A stretch of DNA of 64,000 nucleotides from CBDFLD01 sp965249005 (GCA_965249005.1 CBDFLD010000022.1:1054001-1118000), one strand, 5' to 3'; numbered from the stretch's first letter, positions 28,884 to 37,478 are shown. The notes: generated by a model from the sequence alone, not told the origin. Program-made: numbers and translations.

Positions 28884-29349
28884 CCTGGGCCCCAGCCTCG
28901 GAGTTCTCGTCGTCCTCAATCACCAGGCGCCGGTTGAGGTAGACGTTTTCAAAATCCCCATTCGTCCGCTTGGTCACTTCGAGCTTCACGCCTGTGAGCT
29001 GGCCGAGGTGCTTGTACAGATCGGAGAGCTTTTCGAGATCCAATCCGCAGGTGTGCAGATCCGTCTTGAGCCACTTGATGTTTTCGCGGCTGGCAATGAT
29101 GTTGTTGCGCCACAGCAGGCGTCCCCGGAACCGGGGCGCGAGGATGCGCAGGGTCCACTTGAGCATCGGATTACCCGAGCTCTTCGCCCGGACCAGCTCC
29201 ACCTGGTCGACGTTGACCTGGTACTTGCCGTCCGGGACCGGCTCGAACTCCCTCTCTTCAACTTCGGCTTCGGTATAGTCGTCCGCGAAGTCGGTCAGAT
29301 CGATGTCTGAGCCGGGTGAGTGATGTTGTCCGTAGTTTTCGTTTGGCAT
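28864..29349 (-). CDS. DUF669-family protein, probable phage-type ssDNA-binding partner
   Basis: A 161-residue acidic protein. The core PDGKYQVNVDQVELVRAKSS, GNPMLKWTLRIL, FRGRLLWRNN and GVKLEVTKRTNGDFENVYLN fits DUF669, a family found beside RecA-like (Sak4-type) ATPases in phage recombination modules. A single-strand-binding role is often proposed and is inference here. Its GGAGG ribosome site overlaps the stop of the upstream ATPase gene, so the two are co-translated. Confidence 0.75.
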   Translation of the reverse strand: MPNENYGQHHSPGSDIDLTDFADDYTEAEVEEREFEPVPDGKYQVNVDQVELVRAKSSGNPMLKWTLRILAPRFRGRLLWRNNIIASRENIKWLKTDLHTCGLDLEKLSDLYKHLGQLTGVKLEVTKRTNGDFENVYLNRRLVIEDDENSEAGAQDALAPF

Positions 29350-29354
29350 GGTCC

Positions 29355-31190
29355 TTATCCTCCATTTCGGGGTGTGTTGGGCTGGGGCTTCGGATCGCCA
29401 GCCTTGGCCGCGGCCGCCGGCTTGGTGGCCTGAGCGGCGGGCCGGTGGAACGCTTCGGTGAAGGTGGCGAAGTCGAGATCGATGGTCTCGGGCAGACGGC
29501 CCGTCCGGTCTCCGGCTTCGTAGTGCGGGCTGGGCTTGGTGCGCATGACCCGGCGGTAGGTGGTCTTGCCCTCCTCGTCGGTCACCGCTTCCAGATCGCA
29601 GTAGAGGATGAGATCGACCATCCCCAGCACGATCTTGCGGGCCTTATCCGGCAGGGTCGGAACGATCCGGGTGTACTTGCCCGTCCGCGTCTCGATCTCC
29701 CGCTCCACAGAATGGGAAACCAGGAACAGGCCGTAGGGCAGGAAGGCCAGCTTGGTGAGGACGCGGTGGAACTCGTTGTTGATCAGCGCCCAACCCTTGC
29801 CGTAGCCGAGATCGGACTCGTGCTCGATCTTGAACTTGGCGCAGACGTGCTCGGCGCACATCCGGTAGGCGTTGTCGATGGTGTCGATGATGATGGTTTT
29901 AAACGAGTGCTTGCCTTCGGCGATCTCGCTGCAGGCAGCCAGCAGCTGATCCCAGGACTGGATCGGCGCCTGGTAGACATCCAGCGCGTTCAGCCCCGGC
30001 TCGGTGGCCAGGAAGAGCGCGTTCTCGGCCTGGCTGCACTAGCTTGAGTTGTGGACGATGAAATCGTTCGCCACGAAGTTGCGGCTCTCGTCGATCGTCA
30101 GGTCGTAGACCGGCTCGACGACGGTCGGTTCGATGCGCACGACGCGGTCGAAGAGGATGGGGCCGACGCGGTCGAGCTGCGTCTCGGCGCCACGCACCTG
30201 GTAAAGCGCCTGGCGCACCGCCTCGGCCCGCACCGCTTTCTCGCCGATGAACCCGATCTGGTCGAGGTAGGCGAGCACATGGGCCTTACTCGCGATGAGG
30301 ATCTCGGCACCGTAGGGCTCGCCGTGGAGCGAGCGCTCCCGCATCACCGACACGATCCCGAAGCGCAGCAGAAGGTGCTGGATCTCGCGCACCATGCGTA
30401 CCGACGTCGAGCTGTAACTCACGCGTCCGCTCGCCTCGACCGATCCGTCGCACGTGAAGAGCCGGTTGAGGAAGAGCCGCAGTTTGTGCTTCTTCAGCCC
30501 GAAGACGAAGTCCGGGATGAACTTCTCGGCAGAGCGCAGACCGTGCAGCCCGACCTTCTTGAGGTGCGCGATCACGTTGTTGCGGCTGCCCGACTGACCG
30601 CGCACCCGCACGTGCGTGACGCCGGCCTCGTTGGTGAACTCCACGCACTCGTCGCCCTTGGCCTCGACCGCCGCCTCGAAATCCATGCGCACTTCGGGAT
30701 CGACCTTCGTGAAGACCGGCGACGAGCCCTTCGCGAGCGAGCCGTCGGCCAAAAGGTAGGCGAGAATCTTGACCAGTTCGTCGTCCGTACCGCCGTGGCC
30801 AAAGAGGTTCGGGTACTCGGCCACGACGGCCACGCGGTCGCTCACGGTCAGTTCCTCAAGCGGCTTCCATCCCTCGCGCGTGAGAAACGGATGGCTCGCC
30901 GTCGCCTCGATCGTGCGACCGGTCTGCGTCGTGAGCCGGCAGAGCTGCTCGGGCTCGTTGGTGACGTAGGCGCGGGGTCGCTCGGCGACGAGGAGGCCCG
31001 CCTCCCTCATGGTCAGGACGTCGCCCGCACCCTTGGCGACCAGATCCCGCAGTGAGACGGGGCGGCCGCTGTGCGCGTCGATGAGCTGCGTGTCGCCCCT
31101 GAGGCACTTGCCTATCTTGCTGCGCCCGTAGGCGAGCACCGTCAGGTCGGCCAGGTTCTGTTTTTGGGGTGTGGTCTTGTTGGGTAGCAC
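29355..31190 (-). CDS. RecA-like (Sak4-type) ATPase with P-loop intein and in-frame amber codon
   Basis: The N-extein ends VLAYGRSKIGK, a P-loop cut exactly after the lysine. The intein spans 30048-31106. The C-extein resumes SS, then TAG (30039-30041), then CSQAENALFLATEPGLNAL in the same frame through to the stop at 29355. Remembered relatives have a tryptophan at the TAG position (SSW-CSQ), one base from TGG. After splicing this would be a ~255-residue phage-type nucleotide-binding protein (TIIIDTIDNAYRMCAEH Walker B region, VSHSVEREI sensor). The GTG at 31190 has AAAGGAG 8 bases upstream and is preferred to earlier starts. As read, translation stops two residues past the intein. Confidence 0.75.
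30048..31106 (-). mobile_element. Intein with LAGLIDADG homing endonuclease
   Basis: 353 residues. It begins with Cys1 (CLRGDTQLIDAHSGRPV), with block B TIEATASHPFLTREGW carrying the T-x-x-H. Two dodecapeptide motifs follow, LVKILAYLLADGSL and LRLFLNRLFTCDGSV. It ends with VYDLTIDESRNFVANDFIV-His-Asn, followed by Ser+1. All splicing and endonuclease blocks look intact. It sits between the K and S of the P-loop of a RecA-like ATPase, the commonest intein site in ATPases. Confidence 0.92.
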
Positions 31191-31216
31191 GATGTGTTCT
31201 CCTTTCATCTGGGTTC

Positions 31217-32248
31217 TCAAAATGGGAGGTCGTCGATGGATGAGGATTCGTCTCCGCCGCCGGCCTCCCGTAGCTCTTCATGCGGGGGGACCTTCTGGTA
31301 GAGGTTCTCCGCAACGACTGGACTGCCGCCCGCCTGACACAACGGCAGGTAGGCGCAAGGGCGGCGGTAGTGAAAACAAAAGGCCGTGTTCTGGTAGAAG
31401 ACGCCGCGCCGGCGCGCTTCGAGATACGCCTGGGTCAGCTCCCAAAGCTCGGCCTGCAACTCCTTGAAGCGGTCGCGGGAGACGTAGAGCCGCTCCCGGT
31501 GGAACATCGCAGGCTCGGCGTACTTGGCCGACAGCCGCTCCTGGAAGGCTTCGTCACTTTCCGGCAGCTTGCGCTTGGCCGAGGTTTTTCCGGTCTTCGA
31601 CTTGGCAATCAGCGCCGCCCGGCGGGCCTCATACTCGACTTCGGTCTCACCAAGGCTCTGCACCAGCCGTGCCTTGACGAGCACGTTGTAGAGGACGCCG
31701 GCGAGCCGGATGCCCAGGGTCTGCTCGACGTAGCGGGAGTAGAGGACGATCTGAAAGTCGGTCCACAGACGCTCGAGATAGTCGCCGCCCAGCTGGGAGG
31801 CGGTCTTGTGTTCCAGCAGGTAGTGCTCCTCATTGATCCGGACGACGCCGTCGATCTTCCCGGCCAAGGTAAAGCTGCGCGAAGAGGCGCCTGTTGCGGG
31901 ATTGACGATCTTTCCTTCGAACGTTTTCTCGAGCGCGACGACCTCGAACTCCTCGTCGGTGTAACGGGTGGCGTAGCCTCGCATCATCGCGGTAGCCAAG
32001 TGCCAGTCGCGCTTCTCGTCGGCTTCTTGGTCTCGGTTCGGATAAGAGCGGTCGATGGTGTCGAGGACCGCGTCCAGTTGCCGGGTGGAGTGCCAGACTT
32101 CGAGGCACTGGTGGATCACGGTCCCCAAGGCCAAGTTGCGATCCCGCTCCAGTGGGACGAGCTCCTCGAGGTAACGCCACTCGAAAGCCTTGCGGCAGTT
32201 GCGGAACAGGCTCCACATCGAATAGGTCGAGATCGCCGGCTTGCCCAT
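31217..32248 (-). CDS. PD-(D/E)XK nuclease (Cas4/RecB-like) with C-terminal cysteine cluster
   Basis: A 343-residue protein. The N-terminus (ISTYSMWSLFRNCRKAFEWRY) and ALGTVIHQCLE are typical of PDDEXK_1 proteins; the catalytic centre is LAGKIDGVV followed by YLLEHKTAS (D...E-x-K). Cysteines in FCFHYRRPCAYLPLC plus an N-terminal cysteine could bind an iron-sulfur cluster as in Cas4/AddB-type nucleases. The ATG at 32248 overlaps the upstream stop (TGATG) and has AAGGGAG 7 bases before it. Likely exonuclease of the element's recombination module, paired with the ATPase and DUF669 protein. Confidence 0.85.
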   Translation of the reverse strand: MGKPAISTYSMWSLFRNCRKAFEWRYLEELVPLERDRNLALGTVIHQCLEVWHSTRQLDAVLDTIDRSYPNRDQEADEKRDWHLATAMMRGYATRYTDEEFEVVALEKTFEGKIVNPATGASSRSFTLAGKIDGVVRINEEHYLLEHKTASQLGGDYLERLWTDFQIVLYSRYVEQTLGIRLAGVLYNVLVKARLVQSLGETEVEYEARRAALIAKSKTGKTSAKRKLPESDEAFQERLSAKYAEPAMFHRERLYVSRDRFKELQAELWELTQAYLEARRRGVFYQNTAFCFHYRRPCAYLPLCQAGGSPVVAENLYQKVPPHEELREAGGGDESSSIDDLPF

Positions 32249-32562
32249 CACGCGGCTCCCTTGGCATTCATGGCCCTAGTGATCGGTGGAGGACCCGCGA
32301 TCCGTTCGACCTTGAAGGCCTTCTCGCCGAACTCGCGGGTGATAAAGCCGGTGAAAATACGGGCGATGGCCCGGCCGACCTCGGTCGCCGCATCCACCAC
32401 GCAGGAACGCTTGTCGTTGTCGAGACAAAAGGATGCGTCCAGGCGCACCAGGGACCGGCCGTGCAGGCATTCGGTGGCGAGCACGGCCAGGAGCAACGAC
32501 TGCTCGACTGCCCCGAGCGGCACCGTCGCGGCGAAGTGGTAGCGATACAGTTCTCGTTTCAT
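32248..32562 (-). CDS. Small conserved element protein, function unknown
   Basis: A 104-residue protein, first gene of the replication/recombination operon. Not recognised. It contains RSLVRLDASFCLDNDKRSCV and EVGRAIARIFTGFITREFGE, suggesting a compact alpha/beta fold. A strong AAGGAGG site precedes the ATG, and the promoter motif copy B lies 48 bases upstream. Stop and next start overlap. Confidence 0.7.
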   Translation of the reverse strand: MKRELYRYHFAATVPLGAVEQSLLLAVLATECLHGRSLVRLDASFCLDNDKRSCVVDAATEVGRAIARIFTGFITREFGEKAFKVERIAGPPPITRAMNAKGAA

Positions 32563-32610
32563 TGCTTTGCCTCCTTCAGGTCTTGATCCGTTAGGAGGGC
32601 GCCCTCAAGT

Positions 32611-32638
32611 GATACCTACCGGCGGCGAACGAAAAGTG
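32611..32638 (-). promoter_or_regulatory. Element promoter motif, copy B
   Basis: CACTTT, 16 bases, GGTATC on the minus strand, with the conserved TCGC and CCGGTAGG core. It lies between the sigma-factor stop (32649) and the ATG at 32562, so it would drive the whole nuclease-ATPase-helicase-primase operon independently of the sigma gene. Confidence 0.6.
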
Positions 32639-32648
32639 TCGGCAGCCG

Positions 32649-33236
32649 TCACAAATAATCTTTCAAGCCGGCGTCCTCGAAGATCTCGCGCAGCTTCTTG
32701 ACCGACTGGTAGAGCGTTGCGCGCGGAACGCCCGTGTCGCGGGAGATCTCCGTGACCGATTCGGCCTTGAGGCGGCGGCATAGCTCGCCGAGCTCGGACG
32801 GCAGCGTTTCCAGCACCACGGCTACGTCGAGGGCCAGCGCGCGCAGCTCCTCCGGCGCTCTCGGCTCGACACCGATTCGCAGCAGGTAGTCCTCTTGGTC
32901 GAGGGTCTCTGCCCGCTCGACCGAGCGGCCCTCCTCCTCTTCCTCGAAGCGCTCGTTCAGCGAACACGGGCAGCGCCGGTAATCCCGTTTGTGGGCCGTC
33001 TGCTTCTCGATGAGAGTGGCGATCTTGTGCTCGACGACGCGGGCGATGAAGGTGTTCCGCTTCGCGCGGCTGGGGTCGTACTTCGGCAGCCGGCGCAGCA
33101 GATCGAGGATCAATTCCTGCTCCAGATCGTCACGATCCGCGACCGTAAAACCCGCCTGTCCCACTAATTGCCGTGCTTTGAATCGGATAATCTCGACGGC
33201 ATATGCATCGACGTCGTCGTACTTGTTGCGCCCCAT
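32649..33236 (-). CDS. Sigma-70 family (ECF-like) sigma factor of the element
   Basis: A 195-residue protein with a region 2 (DDLEQELILDLLRRLPKYDP, then KRNTFIARVVEHKIATLIEK) and a region 4 helix-turn-helix (ESVTEISRDTGVPRATLYQS). An acidic linker (EEEEEGRSVERAE) and a CPCS pair lie between. The ATG at 33236 has AGGAGG upstream. It is placed directly upstream of the replication operon, and three operons of the element share a motif that could be its promoter. Its leader (33335-33393) resembles the leader of the recombinase operon. Confidence 0.8.
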   Translation of the reverse strand: MGRNKYDDVDAYAVEIIRFKARQLVGQAGFTVADRDDLEQELILDLLRRLPKYDPSRAKRNTFIARVVEHKIATLIEKQTAHKRDYRRCPCSLNERFEEEEEGRSVERAETLDQEDYLLRIGVEPRAPEELRALALDVAVVLETLPSELGELCRRLKAESVTEISRDTGVPRATLYQSVKKLREIFEDAGLKDYL

Positions 33237-33334
33237 CGAGCCTCCTCGGGGCCGAGGAGGGGATCGCGTGGGTGTCGACCGGTACCGGGTCGGCCGCTCT
33301 CAAACGAAAAGAGCGGAAAGTGCGCTATGGAGGA

Positions 33335-33393
33335 CGCCGGTTTCGGCGACACCCACAACGACCTCCGCTCTGCGGCCAGCCAGCTGTCTGGTG
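33335..33393 (-). other. Conserved structured leader, copy 1
   Basis: On the minus strand this reads CACCAGACAGC, then a CCGC-AGA-GCGG hairpin, then CGTTGTGGGTG and a CGCCG-AAA-CGGCG hairpin. CACC/ACA can pair with TGT/GGTG to close the first hairpin. The same arrangement is found at 41432-41492, upstream of the recombinase operon. It lies about 100 bases before the sigma-factor start. Candidate cis-regulatory RNA of unknown class. Confidence 0.45.
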
Positions 33394-33428
33394 TAGGGAC
33401 CGTGTTTTGTTACTTGTCAGGCTCGGGC

Positions 33429-33758
33429 TCAGACCCGAATCCCGTCCGCCACGGCCATGCGGACGGGAAGCCCGTTGTCAATCACGAGTTCCAGGATCTG
33501 CAGCGACCGCTCCCGGTCGAAGACCTCGAACAGTTCCGCCACCTTTTTCTTCAGGGCGAAGCCGTCAGTGGCGTGGCGGGCGTTCGGTCTGTTGTCCTTC
33601 CCGAACACGATGTGCCGCGCCACCCGGGGCGGTGGCTTGAACACGGGCTCCCGCTCCCGCACTTCGAGTTGTTCGATCCGCCCGTAATTCACCTCCTGCA
33701 TCAGCTCGACGAGGCGTCGCCTGGCAGGAGTCAGGGCCGCCTTGGTCACATCCGTCAT
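33429..33758 (-). CDS. Small uncharacterised element protein
   Basis: A 109-residue basic protein with no family I recognise (RRRLVELMQEVNYGRIEQLE, RHIVFGKDNRPNARHATDGF, RERSLQILELVIDNGLPVRM). The frame runs open to 33962, but the ATG at 33758 has a strong AAAGGAGG ribosome site and is taken as the start. The leader contains a perfect 16-bp stem hairpin (33796-33844). It is the nearest upstream gene to the sigma factor on the same strand. Confidence 0.7.
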   Translation of the reverse strand: MTDVTKAALTPARRRLVELMQEVNYGRIEQLEVREREPVFKPPPRVARHIVFGKDNRPNARHATDGFALKKKVAELFEVFDRERSLQILELVIDNGLPVRMAVADGIRV

Positions 33759-33795
33759 TTCCGGACCTCCTTTCGCGCTTTGGCGCATCAACGAA

Positions 33796-33844
33796 ATCGC
33801 CCCCTGGGAGGCGGGTCCGGCGAGGGTTCCTCCCAGGGGGCGAT
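33796..33844 (-). promoter_or_regulatory. Perfect 16-bp stem hairpin in the leader of the 33429-33758 gene
   Basis: Arms 33796-33811 (ATCGCCCCCTGGGAGG) and 33829-33844 with a 17-base loop, ending 38 bases before the ATG. No T-run follows. It is flanked by AACGAAAT and GCGAAATTTCG motifs. Could be an attenuator, a protein-binding RNA or a nicking-type DNA hairpin. Confidence 0.6.
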
Positions 33845-34034
33845 GCCCGGATTTCCGGGCGGGGCCGTCGGGGGAAGAGCTCTCGTCGGAGCCTTCACCC
33901 CTCAATGGCGAAATTTCGTTGAAAGGCGGCGAGCGCCCGCAGAGGTTCGGGCGACAGAACAAGTAAACCGCTGGGATTCAGTCAGATAGGAGACTTAAGG
34001 AGGGGAACCTTTTTTGATTTTGTTTCCGCAGGCC

Positions 34035-34050
34035 CAGCGAAATTTCGCTG
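34035..34050. promoter_or_regulatory. Perfect 16-bp palindrome, operator-like
   Basis: CAGCGAAATTTCGCTG, followed by AACAG. A near copy (GCGAAATTTCGTTGAA) lies at 33908-33923, about 128 bases away. Both are in the gap between the PIN-protein stop (34109) and the next gene (33758); possible twin operators or part of the PIN operon's 3' end. Confidence 0.4.
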
Positions 34051-34108
34051 AACAGCACGGACGAACGCCTGAGATTCCCTCAGATCAGTGTTTACCCCTG
34101 AGCCGTGA

Positions 34109-35200
34109 TCACAGGTATTCGGGGAGATCTGATAGGTGCGCGAGGATGATCGTGTTTAGGCGCTTGTGCAGATTGTTCCGTTTCGCGTGATGCCACACCG
34201 ATTTATCCGATACCACGACGTGGCAATACGGGAGCGTTCCCGCCACCGCGTTGATGTCGAAGATGTCGTTCTTTGTCCATCGGTGATTCGGGTTGCGATG
34301 GTAAGACGTCTTCAATGTCACTGCGACGTCAAAACTAGGCATAGAATAGAATGCGGAGCGAGGGTCTGAACTCGCCGTGACGAAGTCGTCAAATGACTCG
34401 ATCCCACGAGCGGCGAGACCTCTGCGGAGTCTGACGATAGTAAAGACGCTCCCGTCTACTAGTTCACTGACAGAAATCACACCGCGCAGATCGTCCGGTC
34501 GCTGTCTTGTCGTGCGACTGAGTTTCCGGGCTAGATTAGCTTCTGCTTTGGCCTCCCGTACATATGCCTTATGAATGGCGTCCGGATTCCATCCTTGCTC
34601 CTGAAGTTTGAGTTCCTCCTTGGGTGTGGGGCCCTCGATCTCTTTCCGATTCAAGTGCAATCCCACCTCTTGCAGAAGCGTATCCCACGCTTGTGGGTCA
34701 TCGAGCAGTCGCCGTAATCCGGAGGTGACATCTTCACCACCTGCGGTTTCTAGTTTGATGCCGCCGACTATGCCCAACCCCTGATAGCCACCGGAGTTGA
34801 GGAAGTCCATCGTGCTGATTGGTTGGGGGCTGGGGCCAACGATTTGATCTAAGAGGGTTTCGACCTCGTGCTCTGCGACGACGTGTTGTGGCGTTACTAC
34901 CATGAAACGGGAAATTTCTTCGACAACTTCGCGGAGGTCACGGCGTTGGCGGTGTTTTATTCTTGAGATCTCCATGTAGGTATGCAGAGAGAGGGGGAAC
35001 ACAGCAGTTCCATCCATCACTGCCTTGCGGCAAGCAGCGAGGATCTCATTGCAATTGTTGCCGTCGCGATGGCCGGCGTGTGCCTTGGATAGCTGAATCC
35101 AGTGGTTGAGATCCAGGTAGATGAGTTTCGGCGGAGGCGTTGGTACGCTGAGAGTCTTTGGCCAAAGTGGTTTGATCGACTGCCTGGGCACGGAAATCAC
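34109..35200 (-). CDS. Probable PIN-like nuclease, last gene of the LexA-led operon
   Basis: A 363-residue protein not matched to a named family. Its plan fits a PIN-like ribonuclease: an acidic strand LIYLDLNHWIQLS (D30), a helix with YMEIS (E77) and a C-terminal DIFDINAVAGTLPYCHVVVSD (D312, D315, D332), where PIN proteins place their metal-binding acids. The long insert between is unknown. The GTG start at 35200 directly abuts the TAG of the upstream gene with no ribosome site, so it is probably made by re-initiation and its dose tied to that gene. Could act as a toxin or defence effector; this is inference. Confidence 0.55.
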   Translation of the reverse strand: MISVPRQSIKPLWPKTLSVPTPPPKLIYLDLNHWIQLSKAHAGHRDGNNCNEILAACRKAVMDGTAVFPLSLHTYMEISRIKHRQRRDLREVVEEISRFMVVTPQHVVAEHEVETLLDQIVGPSPQPISTMDFLNSGGYQGLGIVGGIKLETAGGEDVTSGLRRLLDDPQAWDTLLQEVGLHLNRKEIEGPTPKEELKLQEQGWNPDAIHKAYVREAKAEANLARKLSRTTRQRPDDLRGVISVSELVDGSVFTIVRLRRGLAARGIESFDDFVTASSDPRSAFYSMPSFDVAVTLKTSYHRNPNHRWTKNDIFDINAVAGTLPYCHVVVSDKSVWHHAKRNNLHKRLNTIILAHLSDLPEYL

Positions 35201-36316
35201 CTAACAATCAATGCTTGACGAGGAGCTAAAGGCGATGTCGTAATCCGCAGCTCCTTCGGGAAATATCTCGAATTTGCACCTGTAGCTCTTTGTGTCCTTC
35301 ACCCACTCGATGGGCTCCTCGTCGATCCGGAAGAATTCGCGCAGCCGCTTCGACAGTTCCTGCTTTTGCTTCTTCACGTTGAGGGCCGCATGCCTGCCCT
35401 GCCAGTCGATCTGACCACGGGAGTCGGCGAAGCTTTCCAGCAGCGTCCATTGCTTGGTCCGGTCGCCATTCTTGCGGTTGGACATGCCCATCTGTGTGTA
35501 GTTGAACACCCCCTGTTCCGAATTGACTTGAACCGAAACGGTGTGGCCGTCGACGAACCGGATCGCAACGTCCCCCCAGGTCGAGTCGGGCGGGGTTGGG
35601 AAGAAGACCATCGAACCGTCGGCCTCGGGAGCGGGCAAGTTGGCGGCTCGAAATGCGCACAGGATGTCGTCGACAGGCCGCAGGAGGCGTGGTCTTCGGC
35701 GCCCGACAAGCTCGGTGTTTTCCACCAGCGGAACGAATGCCGACTTCCGGTTTCGCAGCAGCCTTTCGGTCGCCGCCGCGCAGTGCTCGCGCGTGGGAGC
35801 CAGCAAAACAAACGGCTCGTCGGTCCGGCTTACGAGACCACTGACGATGGAGTCGAAGTCGTCGGGTTCGAGCTGAATGGTCAGGTAGACCGGAAAGCGA
35901 AACCCGGCGTATGGGGAATAGGCGCCGATTCGCGTCGTTTGATGAAGCCCGGTTGTCGGGTCGGGCTCTTCCATCAGACTGAAGGCTCTGACCAGCGCCT
36001 GATCGAAGGCCGGGCGGTCCAGTTCGTGGAGGGCGATGTCCGAACGCTTGAGCGGGAAAGTCGGGCAACCACGCCCGCACCGGCAGACCGCCACGATGTC
36101 GTTCGGCCCATGCTCAACGACTTCATGCGCGCACCCGCAACCGGGACGCGCCGTGCAGGGATGCGAAGTGGCCCGCTTGCCGTTGGGCCGAATAAACGAT
36201 TTGGCCGCCGCGTACTCATCGCCGAACCGCGTGCGCCATTCCGCGTTCACGGCCGACAAGCCGGGAACCGTCTCCAGCGTCGGCCAGAAGCCTCTCGGAC
36301 TATTCCTCATCTTCAT
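35201..36316 (-). CDS. Uncharacterised protein with N-terminal cysteine cluster and C-terminal wHTH-like region
   Basis: A 371-residue protein. Six cysteines (C54, C60, C62, C78, C80, C84) with nearby histidines look like one or two zinc sites. The middle has APTREHCAAATERLLRN. The C-terminus, NVKKQKQELSKRLREFFRID followed by a beta hairpin, resembles the winged-helix tail seen on some regulators. Its start overlaps the upstream gene by 17 bases and its stop abuts the PIN gene, so all three belong to one transcript. Not recognised as a known family. Confidence 0.6.
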   Translation of the reverse strand: MKMRNSPRGFWPTLETVPGLSAVNAEWRTRFGDEYAAAKSFIRPNGKRATSHPCTARPGCGCAHEVVEHGPNDIVAVCRCGRGCPTFPLKRSDIALHELDRPAFDQALVRAFSLMEEPDPTTGLHQTTRIGAYSPYAGFRFPVYLTIQLEPDDFDSIVSGLVSRTDEPFVLLAPTREHCAAATERLLRNRKSAFVPLVENTELVGRRRPRLLRPVDDILCAFRAANLPAPEADGSMVFFPTPPDSTWGDVAIRFVDGHTVSVQVNSEQGVFNYTQMGMSNRKNGDRTKQWTLLESFADSRGQIDWQGRHAALNVKKQKQELSKRLREFFRIDEEPIEWVKDTKSYRCKFEIFPEGAADYDIAFSSSSSIDC

Positions 36317-37460
36317 CCTGTTCGACGAAGCCGCGCCTGGTGAGCCAGTCCTCCACGACGTCGGCGTCGCTGTCCCTGGTGTATTGGGCGATGTTCGAGG
36401 GGCGGATCGTCACCGTGCGGGGATTCTTCGCATCGGTGAACTTCACGTGAAAGCTCGCTCGAATGATGCGTGCCCTGGACGGCATGCTGCGCCCAGCTGC
36501 CTCGAGCGCGGCGAAGATGTCGTTCGCCTTGCGGATTTCGATCTCCCGCTCGGCGCCGCCCCACAGGAACTGGACCTCCTTGAGCCGCACCCAGTCCATG
36601 CCATCGATGTCGGTGCAAACGATGGACGCCGGTCCCGCCGTCCGGAGCGGTTCGAGCGTGTACTTGCCGGTACCGGGAAAGAAGTCCTCGTCGCCGAAGA
36701 GATGGCGGCCGAACTCCCTGCGGTAGGTCTCCTTCTCTCCCTTGTTGCAGGCATTCATTCGGAGTTCACCGGGGGCCGGTTCGTAGACCAGCACGTCATG
36801 CTTCTCCGGGCGGTAGAAGACGCTCGACGTCCGGGCGCCGTCGAGGCTGCCTTCACGCCGGAACGGATCGCCGTGGCGCACGAGGAACCAGATCGAATCG
36901 TCCTTCGGATACACGAACACGCGCGATCCCCGGCCACGCTTCTTCCTCTCGAACCAGGCGTCCAGATCGCGTTCAAGAGCGGCCAGCGTTTCCCGTGAGG
37001 GTTGTCTGAACGTGGGGACCGGCCGCGTTTCGGTCTGGAAGTACTCGAAGGACCGCGGCCGGGTGAGATACTGCTCGGCATGCTTGCGTTCCAGGAGCCG
37101 CCGGTCCTGGAGGAAGACCTGAACCGCGACATCCGCCGCCGTGGGGTCGGGCTTTCCGTCCAATGAGAGGCCATTCGTCTCCGCCTCTTCCAACAGCAGG
37201 TCCATGGATTCGTCAGTGGACATCTCGTTGACGAAGTACAGGGCGTCGACCAGGTTTTTCGGCGTGTCCGAGTCCGGACTCATCAGCACCTCGACCAGCC
37301 GCTCGTGGTCCAGACCATTCGAGGCGGACGCCGGCAGCAACCTCAACCCTCGGCCTTCGAAGTAGGACCGGTACGGCCCCAGGAATTCGTGGAGACGCTG
37401 CGGCGCGATGGCCTTGAGGACGGCGGGCTGGGCGAAACGCCGGAGGTTGTAGGTTGCCAT
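36300..37460 (-). CDS. Uncharacterised protein, first structural gene after the LexA-like repressor
   Basis: A 386-residue soluble protein, not recognised. The N-terminal third is helical (residues 1-120). The middle holds SRVFVYPKDDSIWFLVRHGD and FYRPEKHDVLVYEPAPGELR, beta-rich segments that may form a compact sensor or binding domain. The tail is acidic (EQDEDEE). An AAGGAG site in the 18-base gap after the LexA-like gene gives the ATG at 37460. With its two partners it forms an unnamed three-gene set. Confidence 0.6.
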   Translation of the reverse strand: MATYNLRRFAQPAVLKAIAPQRLHEFLGPYRSYFEGRGLRLLPASASNGLDHERLVEVLMSPDSDTPKNLVDALYFVNEMSTDESMDLLLEEAETNGLSLDGKPDPTAADVAVQVFLQDRRLLERKHAEQYLTRPRSFEYFQTETRPVPTFRQPSRETLAALERDLDAWFERKKRGRGSRVFVYPKDDSIWFLVRHGDPFRREGSLDGARTSSVFYRPEKHDVLVYEPAPGELRMNACNKGEKETYRREFGRHLFGDEDFFPGTGKYTLEPLRTAGPASIVCTDIDGMDWVRLKEVQFLWGGAEREIEIRKANDIFAALEAAGRSMPSRARIIRASFHVKFTDAKNPRTVTIRPSNIAQYTRDSDADVVEDWLTRRGFVEQDEDEE

Positions 37461-37478
37461 GGGTCGGACGCTCCTTAT

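Noticed and set aside
31280..32542. Plus-strand open frame opposite the PD-(D/E)XK nuclease
   Set aside because: Shadow of a conserved gene in high-GC DNA.
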